NCBI GenBank assembly: GCA_937893205.1
Contig: CALBJU010000332.1
Span: forward strand, 1 to 14,700
Reading direction: 5' to 3'
Length of the DNA stretch: 14,700 nt
Source of the DNA: an uncultured Bacteroidota bacterium
GTDB lineage: Bacteria > Bacteroidota > Rhodothermia > Rhodothermales > UBA10348
Positions 1 to 6,310 of the stretch are shown in pieces. The position numbers and the translations under genes were made by a program. Every line of letters starts with the position of its first letter. Position 1 is the first letter of the stretch. The notes below the pieces were generated by a model, which worked only from the letters and a program-made list of their open reading frames with translations, did not search any database and was not told where the DNA came from.

Positions 1-264
1 AGTGTTCGCATAATCGACGAGAGTCAGATTGATGCTTCCAAAGCGTATATCATGTCGAGGGTGAAGGTCCAGAACACTGCAAACAAGATGGAGCAGACGT
101 ATATCCTTGTCAGCTCTCAGGAAGCTGATTTTGCCGCCGGAAAGATTTCCGTGGGTAGCCCGATCGGAGAAGGTCTGCTCGGAAAAGAGGTAGGCGATGA
201 AGTTGATATTCAGGTTCCAGCTGGAAAGGTGACCCTCAAGATCCTCGAGATCTCGAGAGGGTGA
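1..264 (+). CDS. greA: Transcription elongation factor GreA, C-terminal part (5' end outside window)
   Basis: The frame is open from base 1 and ends at TGA 262-264, giving 87 residues of a protein that begins upstream of the window. The visible part is the C-terminal FKBP-like domain of GreA/GreB: an 'SVRIIDESQID' strand, 'SRVKVQN', 'YILVSSQEADF', then the hallmark 'GSPIGEGLLGKEVGDEV' and a final 'VPAG...LEI' strand. GreA binds the secondary channel of RNA polymerase and stimulates cleavage of backtracked RNA; the catalytic acidic coiled-coil tip lies in the missing N-terminal part. An internal ATG at 52 is not the start, because the family match continues upstream of it. The next gene begins 32 bp downstream on the same strand, so co-transcription is likely. 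GreA is favoured over GreB from the motif wording, but with only the C-terminal domain visible this is not absolute. Confidence 0.93.
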   Translation, partial: SVRIIDESQIDASKAYIMSRVKVQNTANKMEQTYILVSSQEADFAAGKISVGSPIGEGLLGKEVGDEVDIQVPAGKVTLKILEISRG

Positions 265-296
265 CTTACGCAGAATAGTTAACGACCAAAATCAGG

Positions 297-1334
297 ATGA
301 ACCCACCGATCGACCTACGGAGTGATACGGTTACTAAACCGAGCCAGGCGATGCTGTCTGCAATGGTGACGGCAGAAGTGGGAGACGATGTTTTTGGAGA
401 AGACCCGACAGTAAAGCTCCTAGAGGCTGAAGTGGCCTCTTTGTTGAGTAAAGAGGCAGCGGTTTTTGTGCCATCTGGCACTATGTCCAATCAAATTGCC
501 GTTCGACTTCATACACGTCCAGGAAATGAAGCAATCCTCGAATCGGACGCACATATTCGTCACTACGAAGCGGGCGCGGCGGCTGGTCTGTCTGGAGTAC
601 AACTGTATCCCGTGAAAGCAGATCGAGGCATCCTGACGGCTGAACTCGTAGAAGCAAACATTCGTGGGGGACAGGAATGGGATCCGGTGACCAAACTGGT
701 GTGCATTGAAAACACCCACAACCGGGCCGGAGGAACGATCTACCCCCTCTCGACGATAGAAGAAATTGGCGAGGTTGCGAGGAGGCACGAGTTGGCGTAT
801 CACCTCGACGGCGCACGGCTCTGGAACGCAACCGCGGCGACTGGTATTTCGGAAGCTGACTACGCCGCCCCATTCGATACCATCAGTGTGTGTCTTTCAA
901 AAGGTCTTGGTGCACCCATCGGATCCTTGCTGGTTGGCTCCACGCATCTGATTCGAGACGGCCGGCGGGTACGAAAAATGCTCGGCGGTGGGATGCGGCA
1001 GGTCGGAATTATTGCCGCCGCTGGATTATTTGCCCTAAGAAATAACAGATCGGCGCTCTCGGGAGACCATCAGAAGGCCAAAACGCTGGCCGAGGGATTA
1101 TCCTCTTTTTCAGCAGTAGAGCTGAATCCAGATGACGTCGAAACGAACATCGTGATGTTTGATATCACCGACGGTCGTTCGGCTCTGGATGTCCTTGAAT
1201 CCCTGGCAGGTGTGGGTGTTCGCATGGTGCCTTTCGGCCCGACACGCATTCGTGCAACAACGCATAGAGACGTGTCAGATGACGATATTACGACCGCCCT
1301 CGACCTCTGCTCCGACGTTCTCGCGGCCCGCTGA
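297..1334 (+). CDS. ltaE: Low-specificity L-threonine aldolase (PLP-dependent)
   Basis: This 345-residue protein has the usual length for fold-type I threonine aldolases, which split L-threonine or L-allo-threonine into glycine and acetaldehyde in the cytoplasm. The N-terminal 'DLRSDTVTKPS' (6-16) is the family signature. 'PSGTMSNQ' (59-66) forms the phosphate-binding loop, and His89 in 'HIRHYEAG' is placed to stack on the cofactor. 'ENTHNRAGGT' (138-147) and 'HLDGARLWN' (169-177) match conserved blocks, with Asp171 and Arg174 contacting PLP and substrate. Lys202 in 'CLSKGLGAPIGS' is the expected Schiff-base lysine. The ATG at 297 is chosen because the signature starts six residues later; no convincing Shine-Dalgarno lies at the right distance. 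It follows greA by 32 bp and ends 12 bp from the convergent nagB gene. Stereospecificity cannot be told from sequence. Confidence 0.93.
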   Translation: MNPPIDLRSDTVTKPSQAMLSAMVTAEVGDDVFGEDPTVKLLEAEVASLLSKEAAVFVPSGTMSNQIAVRLHTRPGNEAILESDAHIRHYEAGAAAGLSGVQLYPVKADRGILTAELVEANIRGGQEWDPVTKLVCIENTHNRAGGTIYPLSTIEEIGEVARRHELAYHLDGARLWNATAATGISEADYAAPFDTISVCLSKGLGAPIGSLLVGSTHLIRDGRRVRKMLGGGMRQVGIIAAAGLFALRNNRSALSGDHQKAKTLAEGLSSFSAVELNPDDVETNIVMFDITDGRSALDVLESLAGVGVRMVPFGPTRIRATTHRDVSDDDITTALDLCSDVLAAR

Positions 1335-1353
1335 AGCACGTTCAGCTCAGGCC
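1325..1353. terminator. Hairpin shared by the convergent ends of ltaE and nagB
   Basis: The 12-bp gap between the two stop codons lies inside an inverted repeat. GCTGAA (1330-1335) pairs with TTCAGC (1341-1346) across a 5-nt loop, and GGCC at 1325-1328 can pair with GGCC at 1350-1353 across a small 1x3 internal loop. The structure reads the same on both strands, so it could end both transcripts. There is no T-tract on either side, so as an intrinsic terminator it is weak. It may instead block 3' exonucleases. Confidence 0.35.
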
Positions 1354-3257
1354 GTCAATCCAAATGAGCATACGTAGGATTCGACCGCATGAAACTCCGG
1401 TAGCCCCAGTGCATCGAGTCGACGAGCCGTATCCTGATTCCTCTCTTTCGCCCGTTCCCAGAATTCGCGACTGTCGTACGCACCCGGATACATTGCCCGA
1501 TCTTTCTGACTTTCGTGCTTGAATATCGCCTCGATTTTACGATCCAGGTCCGCTTTTGACATGGGAACGAACACGTCTGACTGGTCAATCTCCCATTCTT
1601 GCCATGCTCCCCGGTAGAGCCACACCATCGGATGATCTTCTTCGTCGTGCCTTTCTTGGAATTTCCGGAGGGCTCTCTGAACCGCGAAATAGCACATCCT
1701 ATGGGTGCCGTGCGGATCGGACAGGTCGCCGGCCACGAAGATGTGCTCGGGCATCTTTTCCTCCAGGAGGTCTAGAACAATCTGCACGTCTTCATCACCA
1801 ATGGGTTGTTTTCGCACCGTACCGGTCTTATAAAACGGCATGTCCAGGAATCTGGCGTTTTCTCCATTTAAACCCACAACTTCAATGCCTGCGATAGCTT
1901 CTGAGTATCTGATATAAGCTTTGATGAGCTGCAAGTCATCAGGATCAACTTCGCCCGGGTCCTTCGCTTGCATCACCTCTTTTAACGTTCTCAGCTTGGA
2001 AAGGAGGCTTTCATCACCCCCAAAAAATTCAGCTGACATCTGCATGAACCGAATGTATCTCCGCACATCGGAATCGAACACAGCTACGGAGCCATTGGTC
2101 ATGTAGGCCACGGTAATGTCATTCTTGTTCTTGACCAGCTTATCCAGCATCCCTCCCATCGATATCACATCGTCATCCGGATGAGGGCTGAACAGAACTA
2201 TTTTCTGATTTGCGGGGATATCCTCTGAGTAAGCTATTCTCCGACGGAGACTCTCAAAAACGTGTTTACACAGGTCGTCGATGTTCTCGTGCAGGTTGGC
2301 GAGACTGTGCAGGTAGTGTCGATGAAAATCTGATTCTTCCAGTCTCAGAATGGCCTTGTCTACCCGCTCGGCGAGCCAGATTACAGCCCGTACCTGAAGC
2401 TCGTCTGTCCACTCTACAGGCCGAACGAGCCAGGGCGTCTTGACCCGAGTGAGCTCACCAGCCGAGGCCAGGTCCGTGTAGATGGTGGCCGAGGCGTGCT
2501 TCTGCAAGTATGAGGCGGTAACGTCATTGGTCAGCTTCTCCTCGACGGCCCTACAGATAATTGGAGCCTTGTGTTCACCCGTCGCCATGAGAATGACCTC
2601 GCGAGCATCCAGAATGGTTCCGACTCCCATTGTGATTGCTTCACGGGGCACGTTATCATCTCCAAAAAAATCGCTGGCTGCATCTTTTCTGGTGAGCTCA
2701 TCCAGAATGATCACCCTCGTGCGGGTCTCCGGACCCGAGCCTGGCTCGTTGAAACCAATATGACCGCTTCGCCCTATTCCAAGGAGTATCAGATCCAGCC
2801 CACCTGCATCCAGGATCTCTTTTTCGTAGGCGAGGCAATAGTTCGTGAGATTCTCCCTTTCAACGTCCCCCTTCGGAATGTGAATATTCTCTGGCGCGAT
2901 GTTGACGTGATCGAAAAAATTCTCATGCATGAAGCGGTGGTAACTCTGAAGGTTATCCGGTTTCATGGGATAGTATTCGTCCAGATTGAACGTCACCACG
3001 TTCGACAGGTCCAATCCTTCCTCTTGATGCATCCGTACCAGGTGCTGATAGACCCCGATAGGAGTGCTTCCCGTTGGAAGTCCGAGCACAAGATCCTTGC
3101 CCGCCTTTTTTCTCTCTGCTACGAGTGATGCGATGTGACGGGCCACTTGCAAGGACAGGTCACCGGGCCGATCAAATATTTTAATGGGGATTTTTTCCCG
3201 CCAAGAGTCTTCCGTCGTGCTGCCCCCGGAAGACTGGCTACCTGCTGATAAAGACAT
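1347..3257 (-). CDS. nagB: Glucosamine-6-phosphate deaminase fused to a PIG-L/LmbE-family deacetylase-like domain
   Basis: This 636-residue protein has two domains. Residues about 25-300 match NagB, which converts glucosamine-6-phosphate to fructose-6-phosphate and ammonia: 'GLPTGSTPIGVY' (59-70, phosphate loop), 'NLDEYYPM' (91-98, with the catalytic Asp93), 'GIGRSGHIGFNEPG' (160-173) and 'AITMGVGTI' (207-215). His166 and Glu171 fit the ring-opening His/Glu of NagB, but the Asp that completes the triad in the E. coli enzyme is Ser164 here. Residues about 350-630 match PIG-L/LmbE zinc-dependent N-deacetylases: 'SPHPDDDVISMGG' (357-369) supplies metal-binding His359 and Asp362, and 'DPHGTHR' (514-520) the second histidine. 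Such fusions occur in Bacteroidota, as I recall, and would couple amino-sugar deacetylation to deamination; the actual substrate of the second domain is unproven. ATG 3255-3257 is used. The gene is divergent from ggt and convergent with ltaE. Confidence 0.9.
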   Translation of the reverse strand: MSLSAGSQSSGGSTTEDSWREKIPIKIFDRPGDLSLQVARHIASLVAERKKAGKDLVLGLPTGSTPIGVYQHLVRMHQEEGLDLSNVVTFNLDEYYPMKPDNLQSYHRFMHENFFDHVNIAPENIHIPKGDVERENLTNYCLAYEKEILDAGGLDLILLGIGRSGHIGFNEPGSGPETRTRVIILDELTRKDAASDFFGDDNVPREAITMGVGTILDAREVILMATGEHKAPIICRAVEEKLTNDVTASYLQKHASATIYTDLASAGELTRVKTPWLVRPVEWTDELQVRAVIWLAERVDKAILRLEESDFHRHYLHSLANLHENIDDLCKHVFESLRRRIAYSEDIPANQKIVLFSPHPDDDVISMGGMLDKLVKNKNDITVAYMTNGSVAVFDSDVRRYIRFMQMSAEFFGGDESLLSKLRTLKEVMQAKDPGEVDPDDLQLIKAYIRYSEAIAGIEVVGLNGENARFLDMPFYKTGTVRKQPIGDEDVQIVLDLLEEKMPEHIFVAGDLSDPHGTHRMCYFAVQRALRKFQERHDEEDHPMVWLYRGAWQEWEIDQSDVFVPMSKADLDRKIEAIFKHESQKDRAMYPGAYDSREFWERAKERNQDTARRLDALGLPEFHAVESYVCSFGLTA

Positions 3258-3307
3258 TTTTCTGTCAGTGCGGTCTAGAATGCAGTGTAGAAGTCTGGGC
3301 GAATCAG

Positions 3308-3314
3308 CAAAATA
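3308..3314 (-). promoter_or_regulatory. Possible -7 element of a Bacteroidota-type promoter for nagB
   Basis: On the minus strand this reads TATTTTG, one base short of the TAnnTTTG -7 consensus known from Bacteroidota. It lies about 50 bp upstream of the nagB ATG, giving a plausible leader of roughly 40-45 nt. No TTG is visible at the expected -33 distance; instead that region is covered by the dyad at 3319-3347. The call rests on a short motif only. Confidence 0.22.
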
Positions 3315-3318
3315 CGGG

Positions 3319-3347
3319 ATCGATGAGCATTGATTATCATCGATGAT
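3319..3347. promoter_or_regulatory. Operator-like dyad in the nagB-ggt divergent region
   Basis: ATCGATGA (3319-3326) and TCATCGAT (3337-3344) form a perfect 8-bp inverted repeat with a 10-nt spacer. The right half also sits in a perfect 12-bp palindrome ATCATCGATGAT (3336-3347), so ATCGATGA recurs in direct orientation exactly 20 bp apart (3319 and 3339), about two helical turns. It is placed 62 bp from the nagB start and 114 bp from the ggt start, just upstream of the candidate nagB -7 element. This arrangement is typical of a repressor or activator site. The regulator is not encoded in the window. Confidence 0.45.
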
Positions 3348-3383
3348 TGGAAGCTTTGACCAATTGTCCCACGTGGATTTGGG

Positions 3384-3414
3384 TTGAGGCGGGTCTGTCT
3401 GAGTGGTACTTTGG
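3384..3414 (+). promoter_or_regulatory. Possible Bacteroidota-type promoter for ggt
   Basis: TTG at 3384-3386 and TACTTTGG at 3407-3414 are separated by 20 bp, close to the TTG-N19-21-TAnnTTTG arrangement of the Bacteroidota housekeeping sigma factor. The -7 element is one base short of consensus. It would give a leader of about 40 nt before ATG 3461. The region just before that ATG is AT-rich with no Shine-Dalgarno, which is usual in this group. Motif evidence only. Confidence 0.25.
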
Positions 3415-3460
3415 GCGGTGTTGAAATCTTCGGCCTGCCATCAATCAGATACATCATTTT

Positions 3461-5194
3461 ATGAAGTTCAAATCCGGACGGTTTTTTCTCCCCGTTCTCT
3501 CCCTGGTTCTGGTCGGCCTGCTTGCCGTCCCTTCTTCTTTCGCGCAACAGGGACGCCAGCCGGTCGCCGCCGAAGGTGGAATGGTCGTCTCAACGCAGTA
3601 TCTCGCTTCGGAAGTTGGCCGGGATATCCTGCAGAAGGGCGGCAACGCGATCGACGCGGCTGTAGCGACGGCGTTTGCGCTGGCTGTCGTGCATCCCTCT
3701 GGGGGGAACATCGGCGGCGGGGGATTTCTCGTGTATCACGGAGCAGACGGTGAAACAACGGCTTTCAATTTTCGAGAGAAAGCCCCCGCCGCAGCACACG
3801 CCGATATGTTTCTGGACGAGCATGGCAATCTGGACGAGGACAAACACCACCGGGAGCTCACATCAACGGGTATTCCTGGCACGGTGGCCGGTCTGGCTCT
3901 AGCGCACGAACGCCTCGGCTCGATGCCGTGGGAAGAACTGCTCGAACCGGCGGTTCGGCTGGCCCGCGATGGCTTTCCCTTCAACCGCGGCCTGATGAGC
4001 GCGCAGCGGACTATCAAAAGAATGGCCGCTTCCGACCCGATCTACAGCGCTACTGCGGCGGGCTATCTGAAAAATGGGACGGACTTTCATGAGCCGGGTG
4101 AGCTGATGATCCTGACCGATCTGTCCCATTCTCTCGAGCGCATCCGGGATAATGGTGCTGACGGTTTTTATAAGGGGGAGACCGCTCGGTTGATAGCAAA
4201 TTTCATGGCTAAAAACGGTGGTCTGATCACGGAGGCGGATCTGGCAGGCTACACGGCAAACGAGCAGGCACCTATACACGGCACCTATCGCGGTTATGAC
4301 ATCTATTCCATGAGTCCTCCGAGTTCTGGAGGAATTGCGCTGGTTACGATGTTGAACATACTCGAGGGATATGACTTGGGTGCGATGGGCCATAATTCAG
4401 CGGCGTATCTGCATCTCTTGACCGAGTCCATGAGACGCGCCTTCGCAGACCGCGCTGAACATGTCGGGGACCCAAACTTCAACCCCGACATGCCCGTCGA
4501 TTGGTTAATTTCAAAAGATCATGCAAATGACCTCAGAGCATCCATCAACATGGACAAGGCGTCCGAAAGCGATTCATCCAAATTCAATGGCCAGATAGCT
4601 TTTGAAAGCGAGGAAACGACGCATACTTCGGTGGTGGATGCCGATGGAAACACGGTTTCACTAACCTACACGTTAGAAAATGGTTGGGGAAACATGATTG
4701 TTGTGGAAGGAGCGGGGTTTTTGTTGAATAACGAAATGGGAGACTTCAATCCCATTCCTGGTCGAACCGATCGAGCGGGTCACATCGGAACACCGCCGAA
4801 TCTCACGGCTCCCGGAAAAAACATGCTGTCTTCCATGACGCCGACCATAGTGGCCAAGGACGGACGTCCCGTCATGGCTATTGGAAGCCCGGGCGGAAGA
4901 ACGATCATCAATACGTCGCTCCAGGTGATCCTGAACGTGATAGATCACGACATGAATATTGCCAGGGCCATCGAGGCCCCACGCATCCACCACCAGTGGC
5001 TGCCTGATATCACCAGTTTTGAGCGTGGATACTTTTCCGCTGATACGGAGGCTCTCTACAAATTGCTGGGGCACGAGATTAGACACAGGGGTGGTCAGGG
5101 GAGTGCCATGGGCATCTGGATAGACTGGGAAGAGGGGTTGAAATATGGCGCGGCGGACTCAAGGAGCTACAATGGACGAGCCACAGGATACTAG
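3461..5194 (+). CDS. ggt: Gamma-glutamyltransferase (gamma-glutamyltranspeptidase), exported
   Basis: This 577-residue protein is of normal GGT length. It starts with a Sec signal peptide (charged MKFKSGR, hydrophobic 9-22, likely cleavage after SSFA at 28), so the enzyme acts outside the cytoplasm, transferring or hydrolysing the gamma-glutamyl group of glutathione and similar peptides. GGT is an N-terminal nucleophile hydrolase that self-cleaves into large and small subunits. The nucleophile is Thr386, first in 'TTHTSVVDADGN' (386-397), so the small subunit would be 386-577. Other matching blocks are 'GGNAIDAAVATA' (60-71), 'NFREKAPA' (103-110, with the glutamyl-binding Arg105), 'SMSPPSSGG' (283-291), 'LSSMTPT' (456-462, the Ser pair at 457-458) and 'GSPGG' (475-479). 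All expected catalytic residues are present. The last 23 bases overlap the next gene. Sequence alone does not separate transferase from hydrolase or cephalosporin-acylase activity. Confidence 0.95.
   Translation: MKFKSGRFFLPVLSLVLVGLLAVPSSFAQQGRQPVAAEGGMVVSTQYLASEVGRDILQKGGNAIDAAVATAFALAVVHPSGGNIGGGGFLVYHGADGETTAFNFREKAPAAAHADMFLDEHGNLDEDKHHRELTSTGIPGTVAGLALAHERLGSMPWEELLEPAVRLARDGFPFNRGLMSAQRTIKRMAASDPIYSATAAGYLKNGTDFHEPGELMILTDLSHSLERIRDNGADGFYKGETARLIANFMAKNGGLITEADLAGYTANEQAPIHGTYRGYDIYSMSPPSSGGIALVTMLNILEGYDLGAMGHNSAAYLHLLTESMRRAFADRAEHVGDPNFNPDMPVDWLISKDHANDLRASINMDKASESDSSKFNGQIAFESEETTHTSVVDADGNTVSLTYTLENGWGNMIVVEGAGFLLNNEMGDFNPIPGRTDRAGHIGTPPNLTAPGKNMLSSMTPTIVAKDGRPVMAIGSPGGRTIINTSLQVILNVIDHDMNIARAIEAPRIHHQWLPDITSFERGYFSADTEALYKLLGHEIRHRGGQGSAMGIWIDWEEGLKYGAADSRSYNGRATGY
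5161..5166 (+). promoter_or_regulatory. Ribosome binding site that fixes the start of the 5172 gene
   Basis: AAGGAG lies inside the 3' end of ggt, 5 nt before ATG 5172. It is a full Shine-Dalgarno core, unusual in this window, and favours this ATG over the in-frame ATG at 5145. It suggests that the small gene is translationally coupled to ggt. Confidence 0.6.
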
Positions 5195-5486
5195 GCTTGC
5201 GGATTATCTCGAGGACATGCGTCTTCTGGATCCCGCCTACGAGTTCATCCGCGTGGACTTCTGGGATGAGAACACCATCGCTAAACTGGAGAACGTGAAG
5301 CGTAAACCCGGTAAGCGGGAGAGGTACACGGCTGACATTCAATCGTACTCTCTTATCTACTCAAGGGGTAGATACATTCCAGTAGAGTTGGATATTCTCG
5401 ACCGGGAAACCGGAAGAAGGCTCCGTCAGGATGGCGAAGACGACCTCCACATTCTCGAGCTCTTGGCCCAACGCTGCGCAGATTAA
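5172..5486 (+). CDS. Small conserved-looking protein of unknown function, overlapping ggt
   Basis: The 104-residue product is soluble and mildly acidic, with no signal peptide, membrane segment or known catalytic motif. I do not recognise a family. The sequence reads as a compact folded domain: a helical N-terminus ('LADYLEDMRLLDPAYEFIRVDFW', about 9-31, given here as a region only by its ends L9 and W31), a basic middle 'KRKPGKRERY', beta-like 'YIPVELDIL' and a helical acidic C-terminus ending 'LLAQRCAD'. An ATG nine codons earlier (5145) is possible, but the AAGGAG at 5161-5166 supports 5172. The gene overlaps the ggt 3' end by 23 bp in a different frame, so it is probably in the same transcript. 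Overlap and a good ribosome site make it likely to be a real gene; function is unknown. Confidence 0.7.
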   Translation: MDEPQDTRLADYLEDMRLLDPAYEFIRVDFWDENTIAKLENVKRKPGKRERYTADIQSYSLIYSRGRYIPVELDILDRETGRRLRQDGEDDLHILELLAQRCAD

Positions 5487-5546
5487 TTGCCCAGCCGGCT
5501 GACTTCACAGGGGTAACCAACCCACGATCATGCCGTAATCCGGTTT

Positions 5547-6290
5547 ATGAAGGAGCAGAACGAGGTCGATGCAGCCCTGGCCGAACTGATGAATCTTGCT
5601 GGCAGCACTGCGAGCAAGAAGACCGACAAGCATGCACCCGGAAAAAAGAGCAAGCCCAGCAAGAAGAGACCGTTCTGGTGGAGCGTAGCTCGATGGGTTG
5701 TGCCGCCGATCGTACTCGGACTTCTCCCCTTTGTCGCACTATTAAAGGGGTCGACCGTCCTGTATCGGCTGACAGAACTGCCCGTCTGGCTCTGCATTGC
5801 CGCTGCAGGCATTGGCGCAGGTGTATTTATTCTGCTGGCAATCTGGCGAGTAAGCAAAAGGATCAAGATCTCACTCCCGGGAGGCACCTTCCGCGTTTCC
5901 CTGGTCCTGGCTGGCCTCTACGTTGGATTTACGCTCCTATACGTGTCTGCCGACAACGTCAAGAATCCGGAAATACAGACGACCTATCGGTCGCTGCACC
6001 CCATGCTGAGATTGGCTGTTTCATCGATGGTGCTCGTGGACTCGGATGCCGTCATCACTGCTTCGGAAAGAGTTGTGGAAGACTATGCGGCCATGGGCCT
6101 GTCCTCAAACGCAGGATCGCTGCATTTAGAACAGGCGGACGGCTATGTACACGCCCTCGATCTCCGAAGCCTCGGCCGAACCGAGTTTCGAAATCGGCTG
6201 ACCTCCCTTTATTTCAAGATTCTCGGATTTCGGACCCTGAGACATTCCGGCACGGCCGACCACCTGCATATATCCCTTCCACTGCGATAA
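5547..6290 (+). CDS. Membrane-anchored protein with a possible peptidase M15-like zinc site
   Basis: This 247-residue protein has a short helix, then a very basic linker (about 24-41, many Lys), and three hydrophobic segments at about 50-66, 80-100 and 116-135. The C-terminal ~110 residues look like a compact soluble domain. There, 'SLHLEQADGYVHALDLR' (191-207) resembles the S-x-H...G-x-A-x-D zinc motif of M15 D,D-/L,D-peptidases, though the spacing from His193 to Asp205 is longer than usual. 'GTADHLHISLP' (235-245) gives the terminal H-x-H (His239, His241) often seen in such enzymes. If this is right, the protein would act on cell-wall peptides or be a degenerate relative. It begins 60 bp after the 5172 gene and may be in the same transcript. 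No Shine-Dalgarno precedes ATG 5547. The coding call is firm; the peptidase idea is inference. Confidence 0.75.
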   Translation: MKEQNEVDAALAELMNLAGSTASKKTDKHAPGKKSKPSKKRPFWWSVARWVVPPIVLGLLPFVALLKGSTVLYRLTELPVWLCIAAAGIGAGVFILLAIWRVSKRIKISLPGGTFRVSLVLAGLYVGFTLLYVSADNVKNPEIQTTYRSLHPMLRLAVSSMVLVDSDAVITASERVVEDYAAMGLSSNAGSLHLEQADGYVHALDLRSLGRTEFRNRLTSLYFKILGFRTLRHSGTADHLHISLPLR

Positions 6291-6300
6291 AGTCTCGCGG
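6282..6300. terminator. Weak hairpin between two convergent genes
   Basis: CTGCGA (6282-6287) can pair with TCGCGG (6295-6300), six pairs including one G-T, around a 7-nt loop holding the TAA of the upstream gene. The two convergent genes are only 20 bp apart, so some termination signal is expected here. No T-tract follows on either strand, so support is weak. Confidence 0.2.
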
Positions 6301-6310
6301 CAGGCCTGGA

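Noticed and set aside
2571..3128. A 185-codon open frame on the plus strand
   Set aside because: It is antisense to the conserved NagB domain, where every motif supports the minus-strand gene.
5145..5171. Upstream ATG for the small gene after ggt
   Set aside because: The ATG at 5172 has AAGGAG at ideal spacing, while 5145 has none and would only add nine Arg/Thr-rich residues.
5492..5501. Palindrome CAGCCGGCTG after the small gene
   Set aside because: Ten gapless GC-rich bases occur often by chance, and its place between two co-directional genes gives no further support.
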